A stretch of 64,000 nucleotides of DNA, from contig SMSO01000014.1 in NCBI GenBank assembly GCA_004764695.1, positions 7,097,529-7,161,528 on the forward strand, given 5' to 3'. The stretch is from Schizochytrium sp. TIO01. Taxonomy: Eukaryota > Sar > Bigyra > Thraustochytrida > Thraustochytriidae. Below, piece by piece: positions 20,342 through 31,300 of the stretch. The translations under genes and the position numbers were made by a program. Each line of letters begins with the position of its first letter. Within the stretch, counting starts at the first letter, position 1. The notes below the pieces were generated by a model. The model was given only the letters and a program-made list of their open reading frames with translations. It was not told the origin of the DNA and did no database searches.

Positions 20342-23300
20342 ATAGGACTATTATAGTGCACGTGCTGTGTTTGACGTGCCAAGGTATCTATCTGTCTATC
20401 TATCTATCGCTTCATTCACGCGATTGCGGTCTGTGCCCGTGTGGATCGCGGGACGCACATAAGTGCCGGCGCCTGCGAGCCTCCGCACGTGGTCTCCTCC
20501 CCGCGCAGGACGGCTCCTGTGACCGTGGACTCTCCATGGTCCCAGAAGAAACGGCGTTGGACGATTGATGGATTCTCTCTGTAGAGCTGGAGAGGCATTG
20601 ATTGCTGATTGGGTAAGCTGGTTAGACGGTGCTTTCTGCGGGTGTGCGCACTGCTCCTGAAGGCGACTAGCAGGCGCGTTGTTGGCTTGGGGTCGAAGGA
20701 CATCCATCTCTGGCGGTTGTTTTGATGCGTGGCGTTCGCGAGCTCGTAGAAGGAACTCCTCGAGATGCTCCGGGGATGCCGCGGAGAATGTACTCTTTCA
20801 TAACAGTTTCGTTTCGTGAGCGCATGCATCTCCGCCACGAAGGAGGACCTGTGAAGTGAGCGCAGAAGACTCGCAGAAATTGGGTGCTGCCTTACACGAG
20901 ATTTCGAGCACCTCCAGATCAGATCAGATGGCTCAAGGATTCCGCGTGACGTTCTGACGATTTCAACGAGAGCTGGACAACGATATCTTGAAGCTCTCCA
21001 GACTATCTCTCAGTCCTGACCTCCAGGGATTTGCCTCGCGAAGCCTTCAACACAGGCAAGAACTGGAGCTAGCGAGCCTAAGCCGCTGTTTTCAAGGCTT
21101 TCGTGCGGGCAAAGCCCAGGCCAAAGCATATCGCCCACGGGCCAAAGCTCTGAGAAATCGAGTTGACTGCTTAGTTTCCGTGCGCTTAACTGCGTACGCA
21201 CGTTTTGGAGACATCCAATTCAATCATACGGTGATGCTCAAGCTGAGAAGAAGTGGTATCTACTCGCGTATTACATGGCCTGCAATTTTCAATCAGTTGG
21301 TTTCAAAACGTTTTTGTATCTTTTTCTTTTTAAATGTTAAAGAATATTTTATTTTGTTTTAATTTACCGTTTTAATTTAATTTAAAAAATAAATAAAAAA
21401 GTAAAAACCATAGCAGAAAATCTTTTCGATGAAAGTTCGTCCTCTCATTAAACAGGTGCACAAATACACGTTGCCGGTATTATCAAGTACACCCACATCC
21501 TACTATTCAGCAGGTTTAAAATGGTCAATCTCTTCGTACCGGAACACGGCGCCTGGTCGATGTCTGCTTCATACGAATGAGCACGAAGGAATCGAACGAA
21601 GCCTCGAGCGGCCAAGAGAGAGGCAGAGCAGAGGCGCGCGTTGCGGAGCGTGAAGACCAGGTCGAGCATGCCCAGGAGGCCCCGCGAGGGGCCCTGAGAG
21701 CCGCGGGCGCGGCTCCCATCGGCCATGAGCTGCGGTCCACCTCCATTCGCCACGTGACTGTCAAGCTCCTCAGCTGCTGCAAATGGTTGCTTTGCTGTTC
21801 TGTTCTCTCTGCACTGTTCTCTCTGCACTGTTCTATATGTCCTGTTCTATATGTTCTTGTTTGTTTGTCTCATTGTTGTTTACTCTGGCGCAGGAGTTGT
21901 GATTGCCGTGCTTTTGCGTTTCGCTCAAGCAGTGGCGGTTATGCCGACGTGCAGGTAGGCGAGCATGGAGCAGCGAGGCAGGGAGGAGAAGGGCAGCCTC
22001 CGGTTTTCGTTGCGGAACAGTCTTCCCTTCGATTGTCTGATATTTTCAGGGTGGTCTTTGTTTGTTCGATTGATCAACTATCTTTTGTAAAATTGCGAAG
22101 CGGGAAAGCGCGACTGAGAACGAATTCCTTTTTCTTTTCTCTTTTTTTTTTTCTTTTTTTTTTTTTTTAAGTCATTTATTACCTAGTGTAGCAGGTACTA
22201 GTAGCGGCTGTAATGGTTAGGGAGGTGGAAGGTGCTTTTTCTCTCTTCTCTTCTTTTCTTGAATTAAAAAACAATTTTAAGATTTTATTAAATGGATCTC
22301 GCGAAGCTCAGACAGAGGAGGCAGTGATGAGGGTGATGGTGATGACAATAGCGACGATGGAGATGATGGTAACTACAAACAAAGCATCTGAGGTACACGG
22401 CACTCGGTCGTCGAGCGATTGAAGCTCGGAAATTCATCTAGGTACTATTGAGTGGCAGCAGCGGCAAGAGCAGCTGTCAACGATGAGAAGTTGAATTCCA
22501 TACGCAACAGCTTGGCGAATTTACTGTAAAACGCTTAGAACTGTTGCTTCATTTTCAAGCCTGTAATTCATCATTTCACATAAACTGAGAAAGCCAGGCT
22601 TGTGTTTCTCAAGTCTACCATATCATTGATTACGAACTAGCTTGAACTAGACCTTGCTTTGCAAGCTTGGTATCGTTTTTCAATTGCGCAGAGGTCGACT
22701 GAGTGATTGTTTTGGCTTGCACTTTGAACTAAGTTTTTCTGTGTCTTTCTTCAATTTAAAAATGCAGAATTTGCCCATGACTACTGGGAGTGTACAGAGA
22801 GTTGTCCACACAAGTAGGCGTGCGCCAGATTAGCGAATTTTATCATTAAAAGTCTACTCTCTGTGGCGACATATGATGGATACCATGTTTTGGGGCACAT
22901 TTCAGTTCATGTCTCTAACCAAGGTCGTCAAGAGGTTAAATGTTACACAAAGCATGGAGACAAATTTGATCAAAATCCGGCGACAGGACAGGATTCTTCT
23001 TAGAATGCCATGGTGAAAACAACATGTTCTACCTTGAAACTTCTTCGAAGTTATTTACTCGTTTCTCATCGATACATATGATATCATGATGATCATTAGC
23101 CATTCCACGTGGCCTGCAAAAGATCTTGGAGTAGCTGCATGAAGACCACAATAAGCATGGGTGCTTGAAAGGTATTGGTTCGACACCCCAAAGTGGCAGT
23201 CAAGAACGATGTAAATTAACGTGATTTTGCGCTTGCTATCAAGCCAACTCCGACGACCTATAGCAGGAATCTTGCTACGATCAAGATGAAATCTTCAAAC

Positions 23301-24444
23301 ATTGTGCGTTGAGCTGATATTCTCCTCATTGGATAGAGCAGATTAGCTTGTGTAGGGTAGCGTTCAGAGGTAGTGTCACAAGAGGGTGAATTCTGACAAT
23401 GCGATGAAGTAAGACCTGTTGAAGAAAATGAAGGAGACATTCTGCATATAGGGGTTTTAGATACAGGGAGGGTGAATGCACAGGCAGTGTCGAACGAAAA
23501 GGTTAGGCATACTTAGGTTTGGGGAAGACACCTAGCTGGGTATTACTTCAATATTGGAATACGATTTGGTCACTGTCTGTCTAAAGGTCAAGTAGAAGAG
23601 TGTCATCTAGAGTACCTAGCCGAACGGTTGACGAATACGAGAAAGGCTTGCGATACTACGCAAACGACAGATCCTGTCAATACTGACAGAAATTTGATCC
23701 TTTTTCTTTAAAATCAATATTGAATTGGACTTGTGGTTCTTCTTCGCACACTAGAGCAAAGTTTGGTGCTAAATTAAGGGGGGTTCTGAGGCACAATGCG
23801 ATGACGTCATGTTTGGTCTGCAGCTGAAAATCAAGCCGTAACGTCCTGCCAATAACATGATGTAGAAGCACGGCATTGCATTGCAAACATCAAAGAGATA
23901 AACAGCAAGGTGTAGCGTGCCCATATCGAGAACGACAAGACACGAGTATACTCGCTAAGTATACCTATTCAAATGGTCATCCAAGATTTGATAATCCTGC
24001 TACCAGCACAAACGCTTAGTTAGTAAATTAAATTAAATTGAAATGAAAGTTTCTCCCCTCATTCCCATGTAACAACATCTTGCAAAAAGAAAAATTACTG
24101 AGAGAGCACAGGGTTTTACATCTGCCAAACCTTTTCCCCTTGATTCTCTATTTACTGATATCTTTGTACACAGCGATGCAGGCAAACCATTGCAAAGTAT
24201 ATGATTAAAATGCGCAACACCCAGCACGTTTTGGTTTCCTTGAATTGGTCGCTTCTCCTTTATTCTCATGTCCTGGTGGCCCTTCGTAACCATTTGCACC
24301 ACATTCACTAGCATCGACGCCCTGGCGATGCTCTGTACGTTTTAGTTCGTAGACAAGTGCCCGGTCGCAAGGTGTCTGTGTCTTCACCGTGTTTGCGACA
24401 TTAAGCTCGTACCTACTACTTCTGTAACTTGCAAACTGGAGAGA

Positions 24445-25470
24445 AGAGGGTAACGAATTCGCCTTGAGGTGAATTCATCTTGAGGTGAATTCATGGAAGT
24501 CATCTCAGACGATTGGTAGGTCACTACATATAACTTACAGACTGACCCTCTAAGATATATTAAGAACAGGATGGAGGGGGTTAGCGAATTCGCCTTGAGG
24601 TGAATTCATCTTAAGGTGAATTCATGGAAGTCGTCTCAGGTCACTATATATAACTTACAGACTGACCCTCTAAGATATATTAAGAACAGGATGGAGGGGG
24701 GTAAGCGAATTCGCCTTGAGGTGAATTCATCTTGAGGTGAATTCATCTTGAGGTGAATTCATCTTCAGGTGAATTCATGGAAGTCGTCTCAGACGATTGG
24801 TAGGTCACTACATATAACTTACAGACTGACCCTCTAAGATATACTAAGAACAGGATGGAGGGGGGTAAGCGAATTCGCCTTGAGGTGAATTCATCTTAAG
24901 GTGAATTCATGGAAGTCGTCTCAGGTCACTATATATAACTTACAGACTGACCCTCTAAGATATATTAAGAACAGGATGGAGGGGGGTAAGCGAATTCGCC
25001 TTGAGGTGAATTCATCTTGAGGTGAATTCATCTTGAGGTGAATTCATCTTCAGGTGAATTCATGGAAGTCGTCTCAGACGATTGGTAGGTCACTACATAT
25101 AACTTACAGACTGACCCTCTAAGATATACTAAGAACAGGATGGAGGGGGGTAAGCGAATTCGCCTTGAGGTGAATTCATCTTAAGGTGAATTCATGGAAG
25201 TCGTCTCAGGTCACTATATATAACTTACAGACTGACCCTCTAAGATATATTAAGAACAGGATGGAGGGGGGTTAGCGAATTCGCCTTGAGGTGAATTCAT
25301 CTTGAGGTGAATTCATCTTGAGGTGAATTCATGGAAGTCGTCTCAGACGATTGGTAGGCCACCATATATAACTTACAGACTGACCCTCTAAGATATACTA
25401 AGAACAGGATGGAGGGGGGTAAGCGAATTCGCCTTGAGGTGAATTCGCCTTGAGGTGAATTCATCACCCA
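24445..25470 (+). repeat. Minisatellite with alternating long and short units
   Basis: Seven tandem units, each ending in an AAGAACAGGATGGAGGGG block (near 24570, 24690, 24855, 24975, 25138, 25260 and 25407; spacings about 120, 165, 120, 163, 122 and 147 bp). Each unit begins GCGAATTCGCC, then carries two to four copies of a 16-bp subrepeat CTTGAGGTGAATTCAT, then GGAAGTCGTCTC and a conserved ACTTACAGACTGACCC segment. Long units contain ACGATTGGTAG after TCTCAG. Short units lack exactly these 11 bp and always carry the CTTAAGG variant. Long and short alternate, giving a dimeric higher-order repeat of about 285 bp. Confidence 0.95.
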
Positions 25471-26083
25471 AGTCTTTCCCTGTGTTGGATGAATATTCTA
25501 CAAGTTAATGGTGGTGGCAGATAATTTTACCATGAGACTTACAAACGAATCACCGAAAGGCAAGGAAATAGTCGTGAGGTTGGGCTGTTTCCTGATGAAC
25601 TCACTTCATAACGAGTTCGCTATCTCTATATGTTATTCCACGAGTCTTCGATGAAATATATAACTCTTAGGCTAACCCTTTGGGGGCCCTAACTTATAAT
25701 CTGACCCTCTACGATATATAAAGAACAGGCGGGAGGGGGGGGGTAATGAAGTCACTCAATAGCGAATTCGCCTCTAGATAAGTTCCTCTCTCATCTACTA
25801 CTGTTATTCGTAGTAGTCAGCTAAGCACTAATACTAATACTGACCCTGGTAGGAAGCTGGACGACAACCTGAGAGCCTTGGAAAAGCAAACCTGTAACAC
25901 TCCGTAAACAGAAAAAAAAAATCTAAAGAGATTCTAAATCCAAAACAGAAGTTGGAATAGGCTCCAGAACCGATACTCACGAGGTATCTTCAAAGCATAC
26001 GCCACGCCAAGTAAAGCAAGTAAAGCCGCTTGGTAGACAGAGATATTATAGGCGCATATAGAAGATCAGCAGCTCCAATTCAA
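25471..26083. other. Decayed minisatellite copies and upstream region
   Basis: Around 25590-25790 there are degenerate copies of the neighbouring minisatellite (CTGACCCTCTACGATATATAAAGAACAGG and a final GCGAATTCGCC are recognisable in pieces). The rest is upstream of the 26084 gene; no promoter element identified. Confidence 0.6.
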
Positions 26084-27904
26084 ATGTCAAATTTGGCGAG
26101 GCCCTGTGGCGAATTTTACAGTGCTGATCGGCCTGCCATTCCCACTGAAAGCGAAGGAGATATCGAATTCAATGATGTTATTGACGATGACATCAACTTG
26201 GAATTTCTTCAAGAAAGTGAGCCGCTTGGAGGCCAAAGATCTACAAAAGAAGAAACATGGAACTCACCTTCTGCTACTACCTACGAGTACGGGCAACATT
26301 TAGATAAAGCTGGAGATAATCAATCTTTGGCCTTTCAAAATGACCACGAACAGCAGAACTACATGTTCGGCCAGCAAGGAGGCCTTTGGGATGAGGACCG
26401 GAATTACTCCACTGGGAATCACAATTCCTCAAGTGACGCTTCCACAATGGCTGATTTGTCTGCCATTCCCACTGAAAGCGAAGGAGATATCGAATTCAAT
26501 GATGATATTGACGATGGCATCAACTTTGAATTTCTTCAAGAAAGTGAGCCGCTTGGAGGCCAAAGATCTACAAAAGAAGAAACATGGAACTCACCTTCTG
26601 CTACTACCTACGAGTACGGGCAACATTTAGATCAAGCTGGAGATAATCTATCTGTGGCCTTTCAAAATGACCACGAACAGCAGAACTACATGCTCAGCCA
26701 GCAAGAAGGCCTGTTGAATGAGGATCGGAATTACTCCACTGGGAATCACAATTCCTCAAGTGACGCTTCCACAATGGCTGATTTGTCTGCCATTCCCACT
26801 GAAAGCGAAGGAGATATCGAATTCAATGATGATATTGACGATGACATCAACTTTGAATTTCTTCAAGAAAGTGAGCCGCTTGGAGGCCAAAGATCTACAA
26901 AAGAAGAAACATGGAACTCACCTTCTGCTACTACCTACGAGTACGGGCAACATTTAGATAAAGCTGGAGATAATCAATTTGCGGCCTTTCAAAATGACCA
27001 CGAACAGCAGAACTACATGCTCGGCCAGCAAGAAGGCCTTTTGGATGAGGATCGGAATTACTCCACTGGGAATCACAATTCCTCAAGTGACGCTTCCTCA
27101 ATGGCAGACAATAGTCAGCGTGACCTTGGTTTCCACGATTTACCCCCCGATCATCAAGATTTCTCTCACAACAACGACCAAATGGAAGAACCGGCTGTTC
27201 ATGTAGATTCTCAAGAGCGCTCTCAGGATCATGAGGAGGATCAAAACACCCAAAGCCTCGAGAGTGAACGTGAAGTTTTCGAGGCCAGCGGACACCATGC
27301 AGAGGTGCAAAACAATCAAAAGACAGGCCCTGTCGTTGTCGAATGGCACTCTTTTCAGAACAAGATTTACCATTCATACTCCAGTTTTCGCAAGACATAT
27401 GTCATTTTGGGCTACGACAGCGAGCTGCCAAGAAGGATCATCACCAAACTAGAAGCTCGCACGTGGCAGAAGGTCAACGGGCAAAAAGAGGTGATTAACT
27501 GTTCAACAATGCTTGAATGGACTCGGAAGGACTCTACCTCGATCTACACACTCACGTCAAAGCCCACGACCAGCCAACAAACACTTTTCAAGACAACAGG
27601 CAAAAGGGCAATCTGTAGTGCGAAAGTAGTACCTGGAAATAGAATCATTCTGACATACGAATGGAAGCCCACCAACGGGTTCCTGCTTTTCCGCCCGGAG
27701 GACAAGGAAACTAACTCGTTTGGAGTCAGCTTACTCTACAGCCTCGACTCAGCAGGAACTCTTTGTGATCTTGATATCAATACCCCCCTCCATATTTTAT
27801 CAAAATTGGAGGGGACAAAGCGCAAACGGGATATCCCGGGAGATCATAGAATCGAACATGAGCAAATGCAGGAGAGAGTGAAACGTTATTGCAGAGGCGC
27901 ATAA
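26084..27904 (+). CDS. Acidic protein with three 109-residue repeats
   Basis: About 606 residues from the ATG at 26084; the frame is open back to 26024 without another ATG. Residues about 17-343 are three tandem copies of a 109-residue unit (327 bp: repeats begin near 26137, 26464 and 26791), nearly identical at DNA level. Each unit is acidic (AIPTESEGDIEFND, then a DDDINFEFLQESEPLGG type stretch) followed by Asn/Ser/Gln-rich sequence. A linker leads to a distinct C-terminal part of about 190 residues (from VVVEWHSFQNKIYHSY) that looks beta-rich and folded. It ends with a basic KRKRD cluster that could be a nuclear signal. Family not recognised. An acidic repeat array plus a folded domain could act as a transcription activator or binding scaffold, but this is speculation. 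Confidence 0.75.
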   Translation: MSNLARPCGEFYSADRPAIPTESEGDIEFNDVIDDDINLEFLQESEPLGGQRSTKEETWNSPSATTYEYGQHLDKAGDNQSLAFQNDHEQQNYMFGQQGGLWDEDRNYSTGNHNSSSDASTMADLSAIPTESEGDIEFNDDIDDGINFEFLQESEPLGGQRSTKEETWNSPSATTYEYGQHLDQAGDNLSVAFQNDHEQQNYMLSQQEGLLNEDRNYSTGNHNSSSDASTMADLSAIPTESEGDIEFNDDIDDDINFEFLQESEPLGGQRSTKEETWNSPSATTYEYGQHLDKAGDNQFAAFQNDHEQQNYMLGQQEGLLDEDRNYSTGNHNSSSDASSMADNSQRDLGFHDLPPDHQDFSHNNDQMEEPAVHVDSQERSQDHEEDQNTQSLESEREVFEASGHHAEVQNNQKTGPVVVEWHSFQNKIYHSYSSFRKTYVILGYDSELPRRIITKLEARTWQKVNGQKEVINCSTMLEWTRKDSTSIYTLTSKPTTSQQTLFKTTGKRAICSAKVVPGNRIILTYEWKPTNGFLLFRPEDKETNSFGVSLLYSLDSAGTLCDLDINTPLHILSKLEGTKRKRDIPGDHRIEHEQMQERVKRYCRGA

Positions 27905-28097
27905 CTTTACGCAAAAACAAAGAATCTAGCCGAAAACTAAAAGATAAATGAAATGCAATATTTTTGAACAAGAAATCATATTTTAACGAATATCAATCAT
28001 CGATATAGTTCAAGATAGTAGGATTAATTTCTTGAGGGGGGTTCCTTACTTTATTTAATCAATCAATATATCAATCAATATATCAATTTATCAATAT

Positions 28098-28148
<51 letters not shown>

Positions 28149-28644
28149 TATCAATCAATCAATATATCAATATATCAATATATCAATCAATCACTATATA
28201 TCAAACAAACAAACAAACAAACAAACAAACAAATGCATATACTCTACCCGCATCTAGTCAAGACCACACAAGCAACAGGTGCAATACGAAAGAAGACGTT
28301 CGGAAAGGTCCCAAGATACGATTGGACGGGCCAAAAGTCTTCTTACATGTCGGACATATGTTTCATTAGATTCTACTACTAAAGATAGAGGACTCTTCGA
28401 CGCTGTCAGAAGCAGCATGCAAAGGCAATATGCGCAAAAGTAGTATGGCTCTACAATGGAAGGGTTCAGTTCTGCTCACGTGTAGTAGAGTCTCTTTTTT
28501 AGATATACACTAGTGTGTTTAGTTTATCTCCTTCTTCAACGTTGGTGTTTGCAAATACACTTGAAAGCAAACCTTGATCCCGGAGGACCTCTGGTTTATA
28601 GATGCAAGAGACGTTCAAGAGAAGACGAAGAAGCATCCAAAACT
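27905..28644. other. Intergenic with ATCA/AAAC microsatellite
   Basis: Contains a long ATCA/ATATC-type tract at 28056-28203 continuing as AAAC repeats to 28233. No gene. The open frame extending upstream of 28645 starts at GTG and is not conserved-looking. Confidence 0.6.
28056..28233 (+). repeat. ATCA and AAAC microsatellite
   Basis: ATCA units interrupted by ATATC, then seven AAAC units; about 178 bp. Confidence 0.95.
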
Positions 28645-29568
28645 ATGACCTCGACAGCAGCGACTCCGATTGACTGGAAGTCCGCGTTTCGTGGTGATCT
28701 GTATGACGGTCAAGCTGGCGTTGTGACGGGCGGCGGAACTGGCATTGGTTACTCGATCGCGTATGAGCTTCTCACATTGGGAGCTCGAGTACTAATCACA
28801 TCTCGCAAAGAAGATCGCCTCAAAGAAGCCGTAGATGAATTAGTTAAGATCTTTCCTGCGGATAGAGTAGCCTTTATTGCTTGTGATATACGAAAAGATG
28901 ATGAAGTAGAAGCGATGATTTCCAAGACTATTAAATGCTTTGGGCGTCTTAATTTCGTCGTGAACTGTGCAGGTGGCCAATATCCAGCCCCGGCCTCAGC
29001 AATTACCACGAAAGGCTTTCGAACAGTCGTGGACCTCAATCTTAATGGAACATTTGCGGTATGCCGTGAGGCCTTTGACCAGTACATGTTTGATCATGGA
29101 GGCAACATCGTCAACATTATTGCTACTTATCACAATGGATTTCCGCATATGGCTCATACTGGAGCTGCGCGGGCAGCAGTGGCAAATTTAACTGAAACGC
29201 TTGCTTTAGAATGGGCGGCGTACGGCGTTCGTATCAATTCTGTTGCACCTGGTTACATTTATAGCGAGAGCAGCAAGCTTCACTATAAAACCAAAGGAGA
29301 CTTCCTTGGCGACGACCCTATTGCAAGAACTGCCCCATTTGTACCTTGCAAGCGAATTGGAAGCACCCAAGAGGTAGCGTCGTGTGTAAGTTTCCTTCTC
29401 AGCCCAGCGGCATCTTACATCACTGGTACAACCTTGCGCGTAGATGGAGGCGCGACTCTGGCTGGACAAGGTGGCTACATACTTTGTGATGCTGATAACT
29501 ACCCAAGCTATGGCGAACAAGCTCCTCCCTTTACAGGCGAACCGCTGGATGCTTCATCCAAACTTTGA
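28645..29568 (+). CDS. Peroxisomal enoyl-CoA/dienoyl-CoA reductase-like SDR (PECR/DECR type)
   Basis: A 307-residue classical-fold SDR with the NADP-binding loop TGGGTGIG at residues 28-35, NCAGGQYPAPAS, an NLNGTF helix, LALEWAAYGVRINSVAPG and a LLSPAASYITG segment. The last three are close to the trans-2-enoyl-CoA reductase PECR and 2,4-dienoyl-CoA reductase families. As in those families the usual SDR Tyr/Lys pair is not at the standard place (here T-G-A-A-R). It ends in SKL, the type 1 peroxisomal targeting signal. Likely role: NADPH-dependent reduction of unsaturated acyl-CoA in peroxisomes, relevant in an oleaginous, polyunsaturate-rich protist. Start: first ATG in frame, 24 residues before the nucleotide-binding strand. 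An ACAD11-like gene, also SKL-ended, follows downstream. Confidence 0.9.
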   Translation: MTSTAATPIDWKSAFRGDLYDGQAGVVTGGGTGIGYSIAYELLTLGARVLITSRKEDRLKEAVDELVKIFPADRVAFIACDIRKDDEVEAMISKTIKCFGRLNFVVNCAGGQYPAPASAITTKGFRTVVDLNLNGTFAVCREAFDQYMFDHGGNIVNIIATYHNGFPHMAHTGAARAAVANLTETLALEWAAYGVRINSVAPGYIYSESSKLHYKTKGDFLGDDPIARTAPFVPCKRIGSTQEVASCVSFLLSPAASYITGTTLRVDGGATLAGQGGYILCDADNYPSYGEQAPPFTGEPLDASSKL

Positions 29569-31300
29569 TTTTTTTGTTTGTTTGAGATCAACCTCCCTGA
29601 TGGAGCATTCTTCTCAAGAAAGTACCTCGCTTAATCTCTTTAAAGAGCGTAACTTATAACAGCATCCTCGCAGATTTGATACCAACCTGAGCTCGATATT
29701 AAGGCTGGGTTGTGTGAAATCCTGATAACAAACTACCTAGATGCTTTGTTTTTTAAATTAGCGCTTATTTTCCTTGTTTGAGAGTGTTAAGAATCCATTA
29801 GCATCATCAAGCTTTAACCTTCTCTGATGTTGCATTGTGTAACTATCTTGATCCCCGTGGTATGCCATTATACAAAATTATGTACACAGATAAGACATTG
29901 CACTTTCTATTGTATACACATTCATGATTACATGACCATGGCAGATATAAAGTTGACTGATTTTTCACAGAAATTGAAGTCTATCATGATCACACCCCAA
30001 AACTTCAGTTGGCCATTCCCTGATTCAATCTTCGCATCGTAGACTGAGTGAACACTTCCAAAGCTTAGACCGACACTTTCTGAACGACAGAATGGTGCGT
30101 GTCCAGTCCTCCCCTTATCAACTTGAATCATGTTTCTTTAGAAAATACAAAAGTAGACACTGAAAGCACAGATGCATGCTCTTGCGAACCTAACATCATA
30201 GATTACAACTAAAATAGCTGCATCAGCATCAATCATAATACAAAAGCACTACCAGCGGCATGAAGACAGCTTCAATACAGACGTATCGTAACGTCGAGTG
30301 AAGATATCCAAATCTCAGAGTCAAACCTTATCGTCTGAACCATAGGTCTTATGAATCTTTCCCATTATCAACTAAAATCTGCTGTTGCATTAAGTGTATT
30401 CAAGCATTGAAGCATGCATGTATTCATAGGTACCTCAAATATGCAACTATGAAGGAATGCCGTTTCGCAGACACACGCCACGTTGACAAGTCTTATTCGA
30501 AAATAGAAACTCAAGTCAAAGCACATAGTCTCAGTCCGTATACTTGTGTCTTGATTATTTTCTTCTCTGTCGTACGAAACACTAGCTAGCACCTACCTAT
30601 ACCTCAATAGGGACTTACCTACCTAGTTTGGGGAAAAACTCAAGGCAAAACATCTCTCATCGTGAGAGATTACGGCGTTCTAGGTGATATTCTTCCCCGC
30701 GTTGGCCACAGTACAATAAGTTGTTTTGGAGCCATCATTGTGCGTGCAGTGCTTAAAGCTAGTCAGTTTCCTAGTTCCTCTGGCAGAAGGGTGATGGAAA
30801 TTCAGTCCGTCAGTCAGTCCCTCGTTGGTCTCTTATTCATTCCTGCCCATCGCTGTTCTTAGCCAAGCTCTATCTACTCCTAAGAAGTAAGGTAGAGATT
30901 TTTATTTACTGTCAAATTTAAAAGATAAATAAAGAATAATTAATTAAGAAATCAGTGTCTAAACAATCTTTTAGAAGGGAAAAGGAGAAGGATCTTAAGC
31001 AGAAAAGCGAAGAAGGAGCAAACTTGAAGCTTTCCAAAACCCGATCGATAGGCGCGCCTCAGCGAGTCCTTCTCGCGGTAGGCAGGATCGTTAGTACTCG
31101 CGGTGCTGGATAAGGAAGGAGACAGCAGCGACCGTGCTTCGCAGTAGCAGGTGACTCGACTGCTCTTTCAGGGAGGCGAAGAGATTTTGATAATATTATT
31201 GACGCCTTGCGCAAATTCTTGCCACCACGAAGACTTGGTTCCTAGGTCTTCCGTTGAGACCTTGGGTGACAGTTCTTACAGCAAAGACAGATTGAAAAAG
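29569..31300. other. Intergenic, no gene seen
   Basis: About 1.7 kb between the two SKL-ended genes. Frames at 30368-30592 and elsewhere are short and motif-free. The stretch 31151-31300 is in frame with the downstream gene but lacks an ATG, so it is probably leader. Confidence 0.5.

Larger units (their letters stand above)
16493..24444. other. Gene-poor, microsatellite-dense 8 kb
   Basis: No convincing gene of ordinary size. Simple repeats: 17548-17605 (TTG/GAT), 18047-18091 (AAAT then AAAC), 18136-18166 (AAAC), 18401-18447 (TTTTC), 18786-18804 (ATTC), 19158-19192 (TTTC), 20301-20340 (CATC), 20385-20408 (TATC) and a T-rich tract at 22133-22168. Between them lie GC-richer patches (17720-17900, 18180-18370, 18490-18660, 19230-19440, 20420-20560, 21560-21770) with short frames on both strands but no motif. 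22.4-24.4 kb shows nothing recognisable. Confidence 0.6.

Noticed and set aside
21577-22170. 197-codon plus-strand frame
   Set aside because: Composition changes along its length, ends in a poly-T derived Phe run, and shows no motif.
24445-25470. CRISPR-like regular repeats
   Set aside because: Units are tandem with no unique spacers, in a eukaryotic context; it is a minisatellite.
26106-27398. Other-frame open reading frames in the 109-residue repeats
   Set aside because: Shadows of the repeated coding sequence.
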